Both the position numbers and the translations under genes were made by a program. This document shows, piece by piece, positions 8,615 to 17,041 of a stretch of DNA of 50,817 nucleotides. How positions within the stretch are numbered: position 1 is the first letter of the stretch; every line of letters begins with the position of its first letter. The notes beneath the pieces were generated by a model. It ran no database searches. It was not told the origin of the DNA and was given only the letters and a program-made list of their open reading frames with translations. The stretch is from Mycolicibacterium iranicum. GTDB taxonomy: Bacteria > Actinomycetota > Actinomycetes > Mycobacteriales > Mycobacteriaceae. The DNA lies in the NCBI RefSeq assembly GCF_002101705.1, contig NZ_LQPC01000009.1, forward strand, positions 1-50,817. Direction: 5' to 3'.

Positions 8615-10096
8615 CTAGACCTGGGAGCGCTTGCCCACCAGTGAGTGCCGGCGGCCGTAGAGGAAGTACACGACCACGCCGATCGCCATCCAGATGGAGA
8701 AGCGAACCCATGTCAGGCCGGTCAGGTTCAGCATCAGCCACACACACGCCAAGATCGACAGGATCGGCAGCAACGGAACCCACGGCGTGCGGAAGCCGCG
8801 CTTGAGATCCGGCCGGGTCCGGCGCAGCACGATGACACCCGCCGACACCAACACGAACGCGAACAGCGTGCCGATGTTCACCATTTCTTCGAGCTTGTCG
8901 ATCGGGAACACCGTTGCCGTCACCGCCACCACGAATCCGACGATCAGCGTGATCCGCACCGGTGTCCCGTGCTCGTTGGTCTTCGCCAGCTGGCGCGGCA
9001 TCAGCCCGTCGCGCGACATCGCGAACAGCACCCGCGTCTGACCGAGCACCAGCACGATGACGACGGTCGTCAACCCGGCCAGCGCGCCGATCGAGATGAC
9101 CTTCGCGGCCCAGTCGACTCCGTTCAGTGCGAACGCCGTGGCAAGGTTCGCGGTCTCGGCCTCGCGCAGTTCCTTGTAGCTGACCATGCCCGTCAACACC
9201 ACGGCCACCGCGACGTACAGCACGGTGACGATGCCCAGCGAGGCAAGGATTCCGCGCGGAACGTTGCGCTGCGGGTCCTTGGTTTCCTCGGCCGTGGTCG
9301 CGACGATGTCGAACCCGATGAACGCGAAAAACACGATCGAGGCGCCCGCCAGCACGCCGTACCAGCCGTACGCGCTGCCCTCGGCGCCGGTGAGCAGGGA
9401 GAACAACGACTGCTCCGTTCCCGAGCCTCCCTGACCGGGTTCGGGTGACGGAACAAAGGGCGTGAAGTTCGCGGCTTTGATGTAGAAGGCCCCGACGATG
9501 ACGACAAGCAGGACAACCGCGACCTTCAGCGCGGTGATGGCCAGGCTGACGCCCGCCGACAGCTTGGTGCCCATCGCCAAGATCGTCGTCACGAAAGCGA
9601 TGATGATCATCGCGCCCCAATCCACTTGCAGACCAGCCACTTCCACTGTGCCACCGGCAAACCCGAAAACGGTGCCGAGATAGCTGGACCAGCCCTTGGC
9701 GACGACGGCCGCTGCGACGGCGAACTCGAGAATCAGATCCCAACCGATGATCCATGCGACGAACTCCCCGAACGTCGCGTACGAAAAGGTGTAGGCGCTG
9801 CCCGCCACCGGGACGGTCGAGGCGAACTCGGCGTAGCACAGCGCCGCCAGCCCGCATGCGATCGCGGCGATGATGAACGACACCGATATCGCCGGCCCGG
9901 TCAGGTTGGCCGCTGTAGACGCGGTGATCGTGAAGATGCCCGCGCCGATCACCACCGAGACCCCGAAGACAGTCAGGTCCCACCAGTTGAGGTCTCGGCG
10001 CAGTTTGGTGTCGGGTTCGTCGGTGTCGGCGATCGACTGCTCCACCGACTTCAACCGCAACTTGCCAGCCGTCTGCGCACCGGGCTCCTGAGCCAT
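8615..10096 (-). CDS. APC-family amino acid permease
   Basis: A 493-residue polytopic membrane protein of the amino acid-polyamine-organocation superfamily. The first helix carries the family's GAGIF motif (FGVSVVIGAGIFTIT), and the protein looks like the cationic amino acid transporter (CAT) branch, with about 12 hydrophobic segments plus the basic C-terminal tail HSLVGKRSQV. The start at 10096 is preceded by ACGAGGAC at normal distance; an ATG 21 bases upstream has AAGGA too close to it. It is divergent from the FAD monooxygenase gene, with only about 57 bases between starts. A 14-bp tandem array begins two bases after its stop. From memory this is the Rv3253c orthologue. The transported amino acid is not certain. 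Confidence 0.88.
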   Translation of the reverse strand: MAQEPGAQTAGKLRLKSVEQSIADTDEPDTKLRRDLNWWDLTVFGVSVVIGAGIFTITASTAANLTGPAISVSFIIAAIACGLAALCYAEFASTVPVAGSAYTFSYATFGEFVAWIIGWDLILEFAVAAAVVAKGWSSYLGTVFGFAGGTVEVAGLQVDWGAMIIIAFVTTILAMGTKLSAGVSLAITALKVAVVLLVVIVGAFYIKAANFTPFVPSPEPGQGGSGTEQSLFSLLTGAEGSAYGWYGVLAGASIVFFAFIGFDIVATTAEETKDPQRNVPRGILASLGIVTVLYVAVAVVLTGMVSYKELREAETANLATAFALNGVDWAAKVISIGALAGLTTVVIVLVLGQTRVLFAMSRDGLMPRQLAKTNEHGTPVRITLIVGFVVAVTATVFPIDKLEEMVNIGTLFAFVLVSAGVIVLRRTRPDLKRGFRTPWVPLLPILSILACVWLMLNLTGLTWVRFSIWMAIGVVVYFLYGRRHSLVGKRSQV

Positions 10097-10153
10097 CAAC
10101 CGTCCTCGTTTCGTCATTCCTTGAGCGGAATGTACCCACTACCGTGGTTGCCA

Positions 10154-11488
10154 ATGGGCCAAAAACACGCGATCGTGATCGGCGCGAGTCTCGGCGGGCT
10201 GTGCGCCGCCCGCGTTCTGTCGAATTTCTACGGTCGGGTAACGCTTTACGAGCGCGATCCGCTGCCTACCGAGCCGGCGCACCGGGCGGCGACACCGCAG
10301 AGCAGGCATGTGCACCTGTTGATGGCACGCGGCGCGATGACGTTCGAAGAACTCTTCCCCGGCATTCTGGACGAGATGGTCGCAGCGGGCGTGCCGATCT
10401 TGGAGAACCGACCCGACTGCATCCATTTCGGCGCGGCCGGCCACGTGCTCGGCACCCAACACCGCCTGCAGGACGAATTCACCGCCTACGTCCCGAGCCG
10501 AAAGCATCTGGAATGGCAGATCCGACGTCGGGTCACCGAAATCGACAACGTGACGCTGCTGCACGGTGACGTCGACGAGCCGGTGTTCGACGGCCGCAGG
10601 GTCACGGGCGTGCGCACCTCCGACGGGTCGACGGTCGATGCCGACCTGGTGATCGACGCGACCGGCCGCGGCACCCGGTTACCGACGTGGTTGGCGCAGT
10701 GGGGTTTTGAAAAGCCCGGCGAGGACACCGTCGATGTCGGCATCAGCTATGCCACCCACCAGTTGCGGATTCCGGAGGGTCTCATCGCCGAGAAGGTCGT
10801 GGTCGCCGGTGCGTCACACGATCAGCCGGTCGGTATCGGCATGCTCTACTACGAGGACGGCACCTGGGGCATGACGACGTTCGGTGTCGGGAAGGTCCCG
10901 GCGCCGGCCAACTTCGACGAGATGTGCGCGCTGGCCGATGAGATCCTGCCCGCCCACGTGGCTGCTGCGGTCCGCCAGGCCGAGGTGCTGGGAGACATTG
11001 CGCTGCACAAGTATCCGACGAGCCGGTGGCGCCGTTTCGACAAGCTGACACGCTACCCCGAGGGGATCCTTCCGTTCGGGGACGCAGTGGTCAGCTTCAA
11101 CCCCACGTTCGGCCAGGGCATGACGATGACCTCACTACAGGCAGGCCATCTGCGTCACGCACTGCTGAGCCCCGAACCCGAGAAGACGTTCCTCAAGGCC
11201 ACCACCAAAACCACATGGCCGGTATGGACGATGAATGCGATCGGCGACCTGACCCTGCACCGCGCCGAAGGAAACATGCCGTGGTGGTATCGCCCGGTGG
11301 GGTCGCTGTTCGATCAGTTCCTCGGCGCCGCCGAGACGGATCCTGTTCTCGCAGAATGGTTCCTGCGACGGTTCAGCCTGCTCGACAGCCTGTACATGGT
11401 CCCGTCGGCGCGCCTGGTCGGGCGCACGATCCGGCACAACATGACGCTGTGGGCTAAATCCCGACGCTCACCCGAAACAGCCGCGTAG
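10154..11488 (+). CDS. FAD-dependent monooxygenase-like oxidoreductase
   Basis: A 444-residue flavoprotein of the PHBH-like class. The N-terminal dinucleotide fold is AIVIGASLGGLCAAR (residues 6-20), with Glu at the end of the second strand (LYERDPLP), and the second FAD motif is FGDAVVSFNPTFGQGM near 308-323. The middle includes DLVIDATGRGTRLP. The substrate is unknown. The ATG at 10154 places the GxGxxG-type motif at the usual distance from the N-terminus; an in-frame ATG at 10130 is possible. Its last 35 bases overlap the convergent manA gene. From memory it matches Rv3254. Confidence 0.82.
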   Translation: MGQKHAIVIGASLGGLCAARVLSNFYGRVTLYERDPLPTEPAHRAATPQSRHVHLLMARGAMTFEELFPGILDEMVAAGVPILENRPDCIHFGAAGHVLGTQHRLQDEFTAYVPSRKHLEWQIRRRVTEIDNVTLLHGDVDEPVFDGRRVTGVRTSDGSTVDADLVIDATGRGTRLPTWLAQWGFEKPGEDTVDVGISYATHQLRIPEGLIAEKVVVAGASHDQPVGIGMLYYEDGTWGMTTFGVGKVPAPANFDEMCALADEILPAHVAAAVRQAEVLGDIALHKYPTSRWRRFDKLTRYPEGILPFGDAVVSFNPTFGQGMTMTSLQAGHLRHALLSPEPEKTFLKATTKTTWPVWTMNAIGDLTLHRAEGNMPWWYRPVGSLFDQFLGAAETDPVLAEWFLRRFSLLDSLYMVPSARLVGRTIRHNMTLWAKSRRSPETAA

Positions 11489-12680
11489 GTTCCTGCGCGA
11501 CAAGCCTGATCGGCCCGTCATCGGCGGCCACCCACGCGGCAGCACCGCGGTCGATAACCACCGTGCTGGACTTCGCGTGCACAGTGGCGCTGCCCTGCGT
11601 GCAGAGCAGAACCTGCGGGCCGTCGTGCAGGGTCGGAGCGTCGATCTCGTGCCCGAGCTGTTCGCCATCGATGCCGAGCACCGACACGGCGAACTCGGGT
11701 GCCGGTGTCGGATAGACGATTTCGCTGCCGTCGCGAATCGCCTGTGGCTCGACGAGAACGTCCTCGGCGGGGGTGAAGTCCAGCACCCGCAGCAGTTCGG
11801 GGACGTCGACGTGCTTGGGTGTCAACCCACCGCGCAGCACGTTGTCGGAGTTGGCCATCACCTCGACTCCCACCCCGTGCAGGTAGGCGTGCAGGTTCCC
11901 GGCGGGCAGATACAGCGCCTCCCCCGGAGCCAGTGAGAGCCGGTTCAGCAGCATGGAGGCCAACACGCCGGCATCGCCGGGATACCGCTCCCCCAGCTCG
12001 AGCACCGTCTTGGCCTCGCGTGCGAATTCCTTTTCCCCAGAGCGCACATAGTTGATCGCGCCGTCGAGGACAGCGGGCACCAGCACGTCGAGGTCGGGCT
12101 GCGGACAGGTGATCCACGTCGTGAACAACGCCCGCAGGCCATCCTCGTCGCGCTGCCCTGACAGCAGGCCGATGTAAGGATCGAGGTCCGAGACACCCAG
12201 GGCACGCATCAGCTCGACCGAGCGTGCGGCGGGGCGGAAGCCGGCCAGCGCCTCGAATTGACTGAGCGCGACAATGATTTCGGGCTTGTGGCTGCGGTCG
12301 CGGTAGTTCCGGTTGGGGGCCGTGATCGGGATCCCCATCCGGTCCTCGTGGGCGAAACCCTCACGGGCCTGCTCGGTGCTGGGGTGGGCTTGCAGCGACA
12401 ACGGCTCATCTGCGGCAAGCACTTTCACCAGGAACGGCAGGGTGTCCCCGAAACGACCGCGGACAGCCGGACCGAGCTCACCCTCGGGATCCGCGCGCAG
12501 CGCCTCGAGCAGCGAGCGCTCCCCGTCGTCGGTTTGCAGCCACGCCGGATCCCCCGGATGGGCACCGAACCACAGTTCCGCCTCGGGGTGTGGGGTGGGG
12601 CTCGGAGCTCCCACGAAATCGGCGATTGCGGTTCTCGAACCCCACGCATAGGTCCGCACCGCACCTCTGAGCAGATGCAC
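11454..12680 (-). CDS. manA: Mannose-6-phosphate isomerase
   Basis: Type I phosphomannose isomerase, a zinc enzyme interconverting fructose-6-phosphate and mannose-6-phosphate, the entry to GDP-mannose and polyprenyl-phosphate mannose for mycobacterial mannolipids and lipoarabinomannan. Visible motifs are LSLQAHPS near residue 90 and the zinc/active-site region YLPAGNLHAYLHGVGVEVM near 258, followed by SDNVLRGGLTPKHV. I chose the GTG at 12680 (408 residues, HLLRGAVRTYAWGSRTAI) because GAGG lies nine bases upstream; a TTG at 12689 that overlaps the previous stop is less likely. It is last in a mannose operon with the SIS gene and phosphomannomutase gene. Confidence 0.93.
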   Translation of the reverse strand: MHLLRGAVRTYAWGSRTAIADFVGAPSPTPHPEAELWFGAHPGDPAWLQTDDGERSLLEALRADPEGELGPAVRGRFGDTLPFLVKVLAADEPLSLQAHPSTEQAREGFAHEDRMGIPITAPNRNYRDRSHKPEIIVALSQFEALAGFRPAARSVELMRALGVSDLDPYIGLLSGQRDEDGLRALFTTWITCPQPDLDVLVPAVLDGAINYVRSGEKEFAREAKTVLELGERYPGDAGVLASMLLNRLSLAPGEALYLPAGNLHAYLHGVGVEVMANSDNVLRGGLTPKHVDVPELLRVLDFTPAEDVLVEPQAIRDGSEIVYPTPAPEFAVSVLGIDGEQLGHEIDAPTLHDGPQVLLCTQGSATVHAKSSTVVIDRGAAAWVAADDGPIRLVAQEPTRLFRVSVGI

Positions 12681-12685
12681 TCGTC

Positions 12686-13810
12686 TCAACCTCGAACCAG
12701 CCGTTGGTAGACCGCCGCCATCTCGAGGCGGACCGCCAACAGCGCTAATTGTTGTTCGGGACGCGTAGATCCGGGCATCGTGGCTGAGCCCGGCTCGCTG
12801 TTCCCCCCTTGTTCCCGGACCTCTGGGGCGTCCGGTACGTCGTTGGCATTGACGACGTGGACGTCGTCAAATCCCCGCAGCCGGGCGGACACGGCCGGCC
12901 GCTCGGCGTCGGTGGTCAACACGATGGTGCGTGTGCGCGGGGGCAGCGGCCCGTCGATCTCCTCGTCATGGAAGATCGACGCCGCAGTCGATCCCGTACT
13001 GCGTCCCCATCCCGATCCGATCGCCACCAGCGCGTCGGTCAAACCGACCGCGGCCACCGCCTGATGGGCGATGCGCAGCATCACGGTGCACGCGTGCCGC
13101 GCCAGGGCGAGTGTGGCGGCGGAGTCGCCGGCGAAAACCACTTGCCGGCCCAGCATCCGCTCCGCGAGCCCTTTGGCGGGATTGGTGAAAAGGTCACGGC
13201 CTGCGCTGTTTCGGAGCGCCTCGGCGTCGAGTTCGTCGGCCAGCGCCGACAGGTCCACCGAGAAACCGGGCGCGATCGCTTGCAGCACAGCCAATCCCGC
13301 GGCCAGGTAGCGGGCCAGCGTGAAATCGTCGGGTACGGGCAGCCGCGGCGGCAGCGCCACCGAACGTCCCGCGGTGGCGTCGCGTAGCGGCCCTTCGTAG
13401 GGAGCCACCACGATGACGCGAGCGCCGCGACGGACCGCGGTGGCCGCTGCCGTCACCAGCGCCGGATGTCCGGGGTCGTCGCCGGCGACGACCAGCACGT
13501 CCAGCGCGCCGATCCACGGGGGCGCCTCGGAGGCGACGACGATCGGCGCTCCGATCGTGTGACCGAGCTGGACCGCGAGCATCGTCCCCGCCGTCTCGGC
13601 GGTCCCGTGTCCGGCCACCCACACGATGGTGCGGGGTGGGGTGTCCGAGCGGACCGCTTCGAGGTCACCCTCGCTCAACGCCGCTGCGGTGGCGCGTACC
13701 TGAGCGCCCGCCATCGACGCGGCACGAAGCAAACCCAGACGGTCGGCGGCCAACAGACCGTCCGGATCGTCGAGGTCGACTTCGGCAGCCGACAGCGGGC
13801 TGGCACTCAC
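12686..13810 (-). CDS. SIS-domain protein of the mannose operon
   Basis: A 374-residue cytosolic protein resembling the sugar isomerase (SIS) fold of bifunctional phosphoglucose/phosphomannose isomerases. It shows alternating strands and helices (TIVWVAGHGTAETAG, DVLVVAGDDPG, RGARVIVVAPYEGP, QVVFAGDSAA). The catalytic residues of true isomerases are not obvious, so it may be a structural or regulatory relative. The GTG start overlaps the phosphomannomutase stop (GTGA) and the stop lies just before manA, so the three genes are surely co-expressed. A low-complexity stretch (EQGGNSEPGSATMPGSTRPE) precedes the C-terminal helix. From memory it matches Rv3256c. Membership of the pathway is inferred from position. 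Confidence 0.8.
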   Translation of the reverse strand: MSASPLSAAEVDLDDPDGLLAADRLGLLRAASMAGAQVRATAAALSEGDLEAVRSDTPPRTIVWVAGHGTAETAGTMLAVQLGHTIGAPIVVASEAPPWIGALDVLVVAGDDPGHPALVTAAATAVRRGARVIVVAPYEGPLRDATAGRSVALPPRLPVPDDFTLARYLAAGLAVLQAIAPGFSVDLSALADELDAEALRNSAGRDLFTNPAKGLAERMLGRQVVFAGDSAATLALARHACTVMLRIAHQAVAAVGLTDALVAIGSGWGRSTGSTAASIFHDEEIDGPLPPRTRTIVLTTDAERPAVSARLRGFDDVHVVNANDVPDAPEVREQGGNSEPGSATMPGSTRPEQQLALLAVRLEMAAVYQRLVRG

Positions 13811-15192
13811 GTCGATTCCCTTGCCCCTGAGGTGATGTGGTCGCCGATCTCGTCGACAAGCTCTTTGACTTCTTCGGCGCTGCGCGCCTCCACGTTCAGC
13901 CGCAGCAACGGTTCCGTATTGGACATGCGCAGGTTGAACCAGCGGCCGTCGCCGAGGTCGACCGTGACCCCGTCGAGGTGGTCGATCGCATGCACCCGCG
14001 ATCCGAAGGCCTGCAGGACCGCATCGACGAGAGCGGGCGCGTCGGTCACGGTGAAGTTGATCTCACCGGAGGCTTCGTAGCGCTGATAGTCGGCCATCAT
14101 CTCCGACAGTGGCCGGTCCTGTTCGGCAAGCGCCGCAAGGACATGGAGGGCGGCCAGCATTCCCGAGTCGGCGCCCCAGAAATCGCGGAAGTAGTAGTGC
14201 GCCGAGTGCTCGCCGCCGAAGATGGCACCGGTCTCGGCCATGAGGCCCTTGATGTAGGAGTGGCCGACGCGTGAACGCACCGGTGTCCCTCCGCGTTCGG
14301 CGACCAGCTCCGGTACAGCGCGGGACGTGATCAGGTTGTAGATGATCGTCGCACCGATCTCACGCTGCAGTTCGCGCGCGGCGACCAGCGCGGTGACCGC
14401 CGACGGGGAAACGGCTTGGCCTTTCTCGTCGACGACGAAGCATCGGTCGGCATCGCCGTCGAAGGCCAGCCCGATGTCGGCACCGGTCTCCAGCACAAAC
14501 GCCTGTAGGTCGACGAGGTTGGCCGGGTCGAGCGGGTTGGCTTCGTGGTTGGGGAAGTTCCCGTCGAGTTCGAAGAACAGCGGCGAAAGCGTGATCGACG
14601 GGATGGGGCCCAGCACACCGGGCGTTGTGTGGCCTGCCATGCCGTTGCCCGCATCCACGGCGACGTGCAGCGGCCGCTCGCCACCGATGGCGACGAGGGA
14701 GCGCAGGAAATTGCCGTAGTCGGCGAGGACGTCGCGATCACTACTGGTTCCGCGCGGACCGTCGTATTCGGGAACGCCGGCGATGACCTCGTCGCTGATG
14801 ATGGACAGGCCGGTGTCCTTTCCGACGGGCTTGGCACCGGCGCGGCACAGTTTGATGCCGTTGTAGGCCGCGGGATTGTGGCTGGCGGTGAACATGGCGC
14901 CTGGGCAGTCGAGCAGGCCGGACGCGAAATAGAGCTGATCGGTCGATGCGAGCCCGATCCGGACCACGTCGAGACCTTGGGCGAGCACCCCGTCGGCGAA
15001 CGCCTCGGAGAGCGTGGGCGAACTCTCGCGCATGTCGTGGCCGATGACCACCTGGGCGGCGCCGTCGCGGACGAGCCGGGCAAATGCGGCGCCGACGTCG
15101 CGCACGAAGGCCTCATCGATCTCCTCGCCGACGAGTCCGCGCACGTCATACGCTTTGATGACACGCTGTACCGCCTCGGCGGGACGAGACAT
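13807..15192 (-). CDS. manB: Phosphomannomutase/phosphoglucomutase
   Basis: A 461-residue alpha-D-phosphohexomutase converting mannose-6-phosphate to mannose-1-phosphate, the second step to GDP-mannose. All four family signatures are visible: the phosphoserine loop TASHNPAAYNG near residue 101, the magnesium loop DGDADR near 244, the sugar loop GGEHSAHYY near 324, and the phosphate loop RMSNTEPLLRLNVEA near 420. The ATG has AAGGAG four bases upstream. It leads the operon manB-SIS-manA, with GTGA overlap to the next gene. The mycobacterial gene (Rv3257c) has been called manB or pmmA. Which sugar phosphates are used in vivo is inferred from the operon. Confidence 0.94.
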   Translation of the reverse strand: MSRPAEAVQRVIKAYDVRGLVGEEIDEAFVRDVGAAFARLVRDGAAQVVIGHDMRESSPTLSEAFADGVLAQGLDVVRIGLASTDQLYFASGLLDCPGAMFTASHNPAAYNGIKLCRAGAKPVGKDTGLSIISDEVIAGVPEYDGPRGTSSDRDVLADYGNFLRSLVAIGGERPLHVAVDAGNGMAGHTTPGVLGPIPSITLSPLFFELDGNFPNHEANPLDPANLVDLQAFVLETGADIGLAFDGDADRCFVVDEKGQAVSPSAVTALVAARELQREIGATIIYNLITSRAVPELVAERGGTPVRSRVGHSYIKGLMAETGAIFGGEHSAHYYFRDFWGADSGMLAALHVLAALAEQDRPLSEMMADYQRYEASGEINFTVTDAPALVDAVLQAFGSRVHAIDHLDGVTVDLGDGRWFNLRMSNTEPLLRLNVEARSAEEVKELVDEIGDHITSGAREST

Positions 15193-15339
15193 GGGGCTCC
15201 TTGGACGAAGAGACTGTTCTACAGAATCAGCCTAGCCGTCGCGGACGGTCCGCATGGCGAGTCACCCCTGCGCGTTACCCCGTCGAAATCGCACATCTGC
15301 CTAAAGCACAGGCCTCTGCCAGCAACGACGTGGATGTCC

Positions 15340-15768
15340 TCACTCCGTGGGGTCGGGCAGCACGCGCAGATGTCCGCGGCGGCGACCGTTCGTCTCCGGC
15401 CTGCGGGTCGGCGGAGCCATCAGCGCACCACCGTGGGCCCCGCTGACGGGATCGGTGAATCCCGTCGTAAATCCTGCGGTCACACCCGGGGGGACGGCGC
15501 CCTCACGACCTTCTCGGACTGCATCGGCAAGCGCCACCAAATCGTCGTCATCGGGATGCGAAGGCAGCGGCCCGGCATGGCGAACGAGCTCCCAACCGCG
15601 GGGAGCGGTGATGCGGCCGGCGTGCATGACACACAGATCCCACGAATGCGGCTCGGACACGGTGGCCAGCGGGCCGACGACTGCCGTCGAGTCTGAGTAG
15701 ACGAAGGTGAGCGTCGCGACCGCATAGTGCGGGCACCCAGGCCGGCAGCAGCGACGGGGAACATTCAC
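15340..15768 (-). CDS. DUF3499 family protein
   Basis: A 142-residue actinobacterial protein of unknown function. The N-terminus has a zinc-knuckle-like pattern, CCRPGC at residues 7-12 followed by WDLCVMH near 44-50, so a bound metal is plausible. The remainder is polar and ends in a disordered, basic stretch (RRPETNGRRRGHLR). It lies 147 bases upstream of manB on the same strand; I see no gene or clear signal in that gap. It is divergent from the Rv3259-like gene. From memory it matches Rv3258c, always near the mannose genes in mycobacteria. The family call is fairly firm; no function is claimed. Confidence 0.8.
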   Translation of the reverse strand: MNVPRRCCRPGCPHYAVATLTFVYSDSTAVVGPLATVSEPHSWDLCVMHAGRITAPRGWELVRHAGPLPSHPDDDDLVALADAVREGREGAVPPGVTAGFTTGFTDPVSGAHGGALMAPPTRRPETNGRRRGHLRVLPDPTE

Positions 15769-15844
15769 AGCGGAAGGCTATCGTGCGCAAACCCCCGCGA
15801 GGGCGCGGACACGCGCAGCCGCAAGCGGCCCGAAGCCCAACCGT

Positions 15845-15850
15845 TACGAT
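15845..15850 (+). promoter_or_regulatory. -10 box for leaderless Rv3259-like transcript
   Basis: TACGAT ends seven bases before the GTG at 15858, which supports that start over the longer frame beginning at 15783. Confidence 0.55.
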
Positions 15851-15857
15851 CTTTTTC

Positions 15858-16322
15858 GTGACGAGGCGCCAGCATCGCGGCTCGCGGCGCGGCCGGGAGA
15901 TGCGCGGCCCGTTGCTTCCGCCCACTGTCCCGGGTTGGCGCAGCCGCGCCGAACGCTTCGACATGGCGGTGCTGGAGGCCTACGAGCCCATCGAGCGGCG
16001 CTGGCATGAGAGGGTGTCGACCCTGGATGTGGCGGTGGATGAGATCCCGCGGATCTCACCGAAGGATCCCGAGAGCGTGCAGTGGCCGCCTGAAGTGGTG
16101 GCGGACGGTCCGATCGCGTTGGCCCGTCTGATCCCTGCGGGGGTGGACGTCCGCGGCAATTCCACCCGTGCGCGAATTGTGTTGTTCCGCAAGCCGATCG
16201 AGCGTCGGGCGAAAGACACCGAAGAGCTGACCGACCTGCTGCACGAAGTATTGGTGGCTCAGGTAGCCACGTATCTGGGCGTTGAACCCTCCGTCATCGA
16301 CCCGACCCTGGACGACGACTAG
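15858..16322 (+). CDS. Zincin-like metallopeptidase-family protein, degenerate motif
   Basis: A 154-residue protein related to the small actinobacterial metallopeptidase-like family (PF06262-type), matching Rv3259 from memory. The family's zinc helix normally reads HExxH; here it is LLHEVLVAQVATYLG, so the first His-Glu pair remains but the second His is replaced (HEVLVA). The protein may therefore be a non-peptidase relative. It begins very basic (TRRQHRGSRRGREMRG) and ends acidic (DPTLDDD). GTG 15858 was chosen for the leaderless promoter; a GTG at 15783 would add 25 unlikely residues. It lies between divergent DUF3499 and convergent whiB2. Confidence 0.7.
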   Translation: MTRRQHRGSRRGREMRGPLLPPTVPGWRSRAERFDMAVLEAYEPIERRWHERVSTLDVAVDEIPRISPKDPESVQWPPEVVADGPIALARLIPAGVDVRGNSTRARIVLFRKPIERRAKDTEELTDLLHEVLVAQVATYLGVEPSVIDPTLDDD

Positions 16323-16339
16323 GGCTCGTTCGGTTCGGA

Positions 16340-16750
16340 CTAGATGATGCCGCGCTTGAGGCGCCGGCGCTCACGCTCCGACAGGCCGCCCCAGATGCCG
16401 AAGCGCTCATCGTTGGCGAGTGCATATTCAAGGCACATGTCCTTGACTTCACACCCCTGGCAGATCCGCTTCGCCTCGCGGGTCGAGCCGCCCTTCTCGG
16501 GGAAGAACGCCTCGGGATCGGTCTGAGCGCACAGCGCGCGCTCCTGCCACTGATCCTCGTCGGCGACGTCAGAACCGTCGCTGAACGGATCTCCATAATC
16601 TGGGCGTTCGGGCACCAAACTCAGTTGGGGACGCCCGTTCGCGCCACTCGGTGCCGGTCCGGTCTGGATGTGCGGCGCACTTCCTACCGAGCCAAGGAGC
16701 CTGCTGTCGAACCGTACTGAATCGCCGAAATCGGCCTGTTCAAATGCCAT
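16340..16750 (-). CDS. whiB2: WhiB-family iron-sulfur regulator
   Basis: WhiB2/WhmD, a small iron-sulfur transcription factor needed for septum formation and cell division in mycobacteria. From the ATG at 16750 it has 136 residues, like the WhmD form of rapid growers. The cluster cysteines are one in ALCAQTDP (about 74), two in ICQGC (about 95 and 98) and one in MCLEY (about 104). The GIWGGLSERERRRLKRG turn and basic tail, typical of DNA contact, close the protein. GGAGGAGGGG directly before this ATG decides the start; the frame continues 50 residues upstream without a better site. A -35/-10 pair 142 bases upstream implies a long leader. Confidence 0.95.
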   Translation of the reverse strand: MAFEQADFGDSVRFDSRLLGSVGSAPHIQTGPAPSGANGRPQLSLVPERPDYGDPFSDGSDVADEDQWQERALCAQTDPEAFFPEKGGSTREAKRICQGCEVKDMCLEYALANDERFGIWGGLSERERRRLKRGII

Positions 16751-16891
16751 TTCCCCTCCTCCATGGGTCTCGTAGTTTCGTATATGCCAGCCCCACTGTC
16801 GAACGTGCGGCCATCCCAATTCGAACAAGTGATCGAATCTTGGTCTGCGACACCGAAACCGGCCGGAGAACCGCGAAATGACACTGCTGTG

Positions 16892-16920
16892 ATTACACAC
16901 GCGTTAGCTGCCACGGTCAA
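16892..16920 (-). promoter_or_regulatory. whiB2 promoter (TTGACC-17-TGTAAT)
   Basis: On the minus strand TTGACC (16920-16915) and TGTAAT (16897-16892) are spaced by 17 bases. Transcription from it would give a leader of roughly 135 bases before the whiB2 ATG. Apart from this promoter, and the fbiA -10 box at 17028, I see no gene in 16751-17041. Confidence 0.6.
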
Positions 16921-17027
16921 GCGCTAGAACAGGAATTCATACCATTCCGTGACTTGATTTCGGCGCGTCGCGCTGTGGCGTGTCTGTCACGCTCCCCTCC
17001 GACGTCGGCTTCGGCCGCGCCAACGCC

Positions 17028-17033
17028 TAGTCT
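17028..17033 (+). promoter_or_regulatory. -10 box for leaderless fbiA transcript
   Basis: TAGTCT lies eight bases before the fbiA GTG at 17042, consistent with transcription starting at the start codon. Confidence 0.5.
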
Positions 17034-17041
17034 CGGTCGTT

